Part shown: piece after piece, positions 62,748 to 64,000 of the stretch
Layout of the letters: every line of letters starts with the position of its first letter
Numbering within the stretch: the stretch's first letter is position 1
From: Ramlibacter monticola
GTDB lineage: Bacteria; Pseudomonadota; Gammaproteobacteria; Burkholderiales; Burkholderiaceae_C
Assembly: GCF_016722785.1 (NCBI RefSeq)
Contig: NZ_JAEQNE010000001.1
Span: 806,001 to 870,000 of the forward strand
Length of the DNA stretch: 64,000 bases
Direction of reading: 5' to 3'
Translations under genes and position numbers: made by a program
The notes under the pieces: generated by a model
The model's database searches: none
Seen by the model: only the letters and a program-made list of their open reading frames with translations
Told to the model about the DNA's origin: nothing

Positions 62748-63761
62748 ATGAACCTCGACTGGCCGACCGTGCTGCCGCTGATCTTCATGGGCGTGATGGG
62801 CCTCGCCCTGCTCGCCTACGTCGTGCTCGATGGCTACGACCTCGGGGTCGGCCTGCTGCTGTCGTTCGCGGACGACGAGGAAAAGGACCTGATGGTCTCC
62901 AGCATCGGCCCCTTTTGGGACGCCAACGAGACCTGGCTGGTGCTGGGCATCGGCGTGCTGCTGATCGCATTCCCGCGCGCCCACGGGCTGGTGCTGTCGG
63001 CGCTGTACCTGCCGGTCGCCGTGATGCTGCTGGGGCTGATCCTGCGCGGCGTGTCCTTCGACTTCCGCGTCAAGGCGCGGGCCGCCCGCAAGGCGATGTG
63101 GAACCGCCTGTTCGCGTTCGGCTCGCTGGCCGCCGCGGCGGCGCAGGGCTGGATGCTGGGCAGCTACCTCACGGTGTTCGACGACACGCTGCTCGCGCAC
63201 CTGTTCGCGCTGCTGATCGCGGTGACCCTGCCGACCTCCTACGCCATGCTGGGTGCCGGCTGGCTGATCATGAAGACCGAAGGGGCGCTGCGGGACAAGG
63301 CGGTGCGCTGGGCGCGCATCGTGCTGTGGCCCATGGGCGCGGCGCTGGTGGCGATCTCGCTGGCCACGCCGCTGGTGAGCCCCAACGTGTTCGAGAAGTG
63401 GTTCGCGCTGCCGCAGTTCATCGGCCTGCTGCCGATCCCGGTGGCCTGCGCGGCGGCGTTCTTCGCGATCTTCCTCGCCACCGGCCGGCCGCAGGTGGTG
63501 CAGGCCGGCTACGGCTGGGTGGTGTTCGTCAGCACGGTGCTGGTGTTCGTGCTGTCCTTCCTCGGGCTGGCGTACAGCATCTACCCCTACATCGTGATCG
63601 ACCGGCTGACGGTGTGGCAGGCCGCCAGCGCGCACGAATCGCTGGTGGTGATCTTCGTCGGGGTGGCGATCACGCTCCCGGCGATCGTGCTCTACACGGT
63701 GTACATGTACCGCGTGTTCTGGGGCAAGGCGGGGGCGTTGAGCTACATGCCCGAGGAATGA
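62748..63761 (+). CDS. cydB: Cytochrome bd-type oxidase subunit II
   Basis: A 337-residue membrane protein of the CydB/CioB family with about eight to nine segments: YVVLDGYDLGVGLLL near the N-terminus, FWDANETWLVLGIGVLL, FPRAHGLVLSALYLPV, FDFRVKAR. Starts 12 bases after cydA with GAAGGAG upstream. No small CydX-like ORF follows before the convergent gene, which is usual for the CioAB branch. Confidence 0.93.
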   Translation: MNLDWPTVLPLIFMGVMGLALLAYVVLDGYDLGVGLLLSFADDEEKDLMVSSIGPFWDANETWLVLGIGVLLIAFPRAHGLVLSALYLPVAVMLLGLILRGVSFDFRVKARAARKAMWNRLFAFGSLAAAAAQGWMLGSYLTVFDDTLLAHLFALLIAVTLPTSYAMLGAGWLIMKTEGALRDKAVRWARIVLWPMGAALVAISLATPLVSPNVFEKWFALPQFIGLLPIPVACAAAFFAIFLATGRPQVVQAGYGWVVFVSTVLVFVLSFLGLAYSIYPYIVIDRLTVWQAASAHESLVVIFVGVAITLPAIVLYTVYMYRVFWGKAGALSYMPEE

Positions 63762-63767
63762 CCGCTG

Positions 63768-63793
63768 CGTCATGCCCGCGCCGGCGGGCCTCC
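63768..63793. repeat. Short REP-like palindrome after cydB
   Basis: GTCATGCCCGC-GCC-GGCGGGCCTCC, another member of the GTCAT...CCCGC/GGCGGG class also seen at 30773 and 58447. Lies between convergent genes. Confidence 0.55.
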
Positions 63794-63839
63794 GGGGCGT
63801 CCGCGTAGCACGCGCTGCGCGCGTGCTCCGGGTGCCCGC

Positions 63840-64000
63840 CTAAGCTGCGATGACGGCTTCCGCCCCGAGCCCGAGCCGCGCGCGCGCCTGCGCGTACTCG
63901 CGCTTCAGGCGGGCGATCAACTCGCCCGCATGCGCCACTTCCTTGACCGCGGCGATCCCCTGCCCGCAGCCCCAGATGTCCTTCCATGCCTTGCGGTCGC
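63840..64000 (-). CDS. C-terminal fragment of a nitronate monooxygenase-like protein
   Basis: Only the last 52 codons are inside the window (stop at 63840-63842; the gene continues beyond the right edge). The tail, with WKDIWGCGQGIAAVKEV and ELIARLKREYAQAR, resembles the C-terminus of FMN-dependent nitronate monooxygenases / 2-nitropropane dioxygenases (usually AGQGVGLI followed by a helix). Too little is present to tell it from related FMN oxidoreductases. Confidence 0.6.
   Translation of the reverse strand, partial: DRKAWKDIWGCGQGIAAVKEVAHAGELIARLKREYAQARARLGLGAEAVIAA

Overview
The window is very G+C-rich chromosomal DNA from a betaproteobacterium, most likely a Burkholderiales / Comamonadaceae organism of the Ramlibacter-Variovorax-Hydrogenophaga type. 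The reasons are four Bug-type (tripartite tricarboxylate) binding proteins, two branched-chain-amino-acid-type ABC importers, LigJ/LigK/VanAB/Fcs aromatic catabolism genes, a DUF3141-pta-ackA-fabI cluster and a grpE-dnaK-dnaJ locus. Genus is an inference. No tRNA, rRNA, CRISPR array, insertion sequence or phage gene was recognised.

Layout. 1-4770 (minus): protocatechuate/gallate meta-cleavage tail genes ligJ and ligK with periplasmic binding proteins, divergent from a LysR regulator (4869-5783, plus), which is followed by an exported ModA-like binding protein (5895-6650). 6783-14158 (minus): a GntR regulator, a complete LivK-H-M-G-F importer, a Bug protein and an NAD(P)-dependent dehydrogenase. 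14276-17402 (plus): vanA, vanB and a MetE-like methyltransferase, divergent from the GntR gene, with two matching inverted TGTATACA sites between them. 17403-17972: a repeat-rich spacer. 17973-21445 (plus): gdhA, a response regulator with a degenerate cyclase domain, and a beta-propeller (Vgb-like) protein. 21464-29574 (minus): HExxH lipoprotein, a short-chain dehydrogenase, then hypothetical-fabI-ackA-pta-DUF3141. 29825-30754: EamA transporter. 30821-35756 (minus): spoVR-yeaH-prkA stress module. 36087-39104 (minus): amino-sugar genes (SIS-type deaminase, nagA, BadF-type kinase). 39246-39860: DsbA-like isomerase. 39861-42535 (minus): acyl-CoA synthetase and amidohydrolase. 42639-52439 (plus): ferulate-type operon (crotonase, feruloyl-CoA synthase, short-chain dehydrogenase, ABC importer with a permease-ATPase fusion, Bug protein, MarR). 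52543-54399: HxlR regulator, FAH-family enzyme, FKBP. 54549-58420: grpE-dnaK-dnaJ with a heat-shock promoter. 58576-63761: truncated EptA-like membrane protein, a radical SAM protein under a likely LexA box, glycerophosphodiesterase, and a cyanide-insensitive-type bd oxidase. The right edge holds the end of a nitronate-monooxygenase-like gene.

How it works together. The aromatic genes outline a route for lignin phenolics: import by the ABC system at 46124-50927, activation by feruloyl-CoA synthase, side-chain processing by the crotonase (with or without the dehydrogenase), O-demethylation of vanillate by VanAB, and, after ring cleavage by enzymes not encoded here, LigJ and LigK to central metabolites. 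The MetE-like protein beside vanAB may handle one-carbon units. The remaining clusters concern carbon overflow and storage (pta-ackA-DUF3141), stress (prkA module, chaperones) and respiration (bd oxidase).
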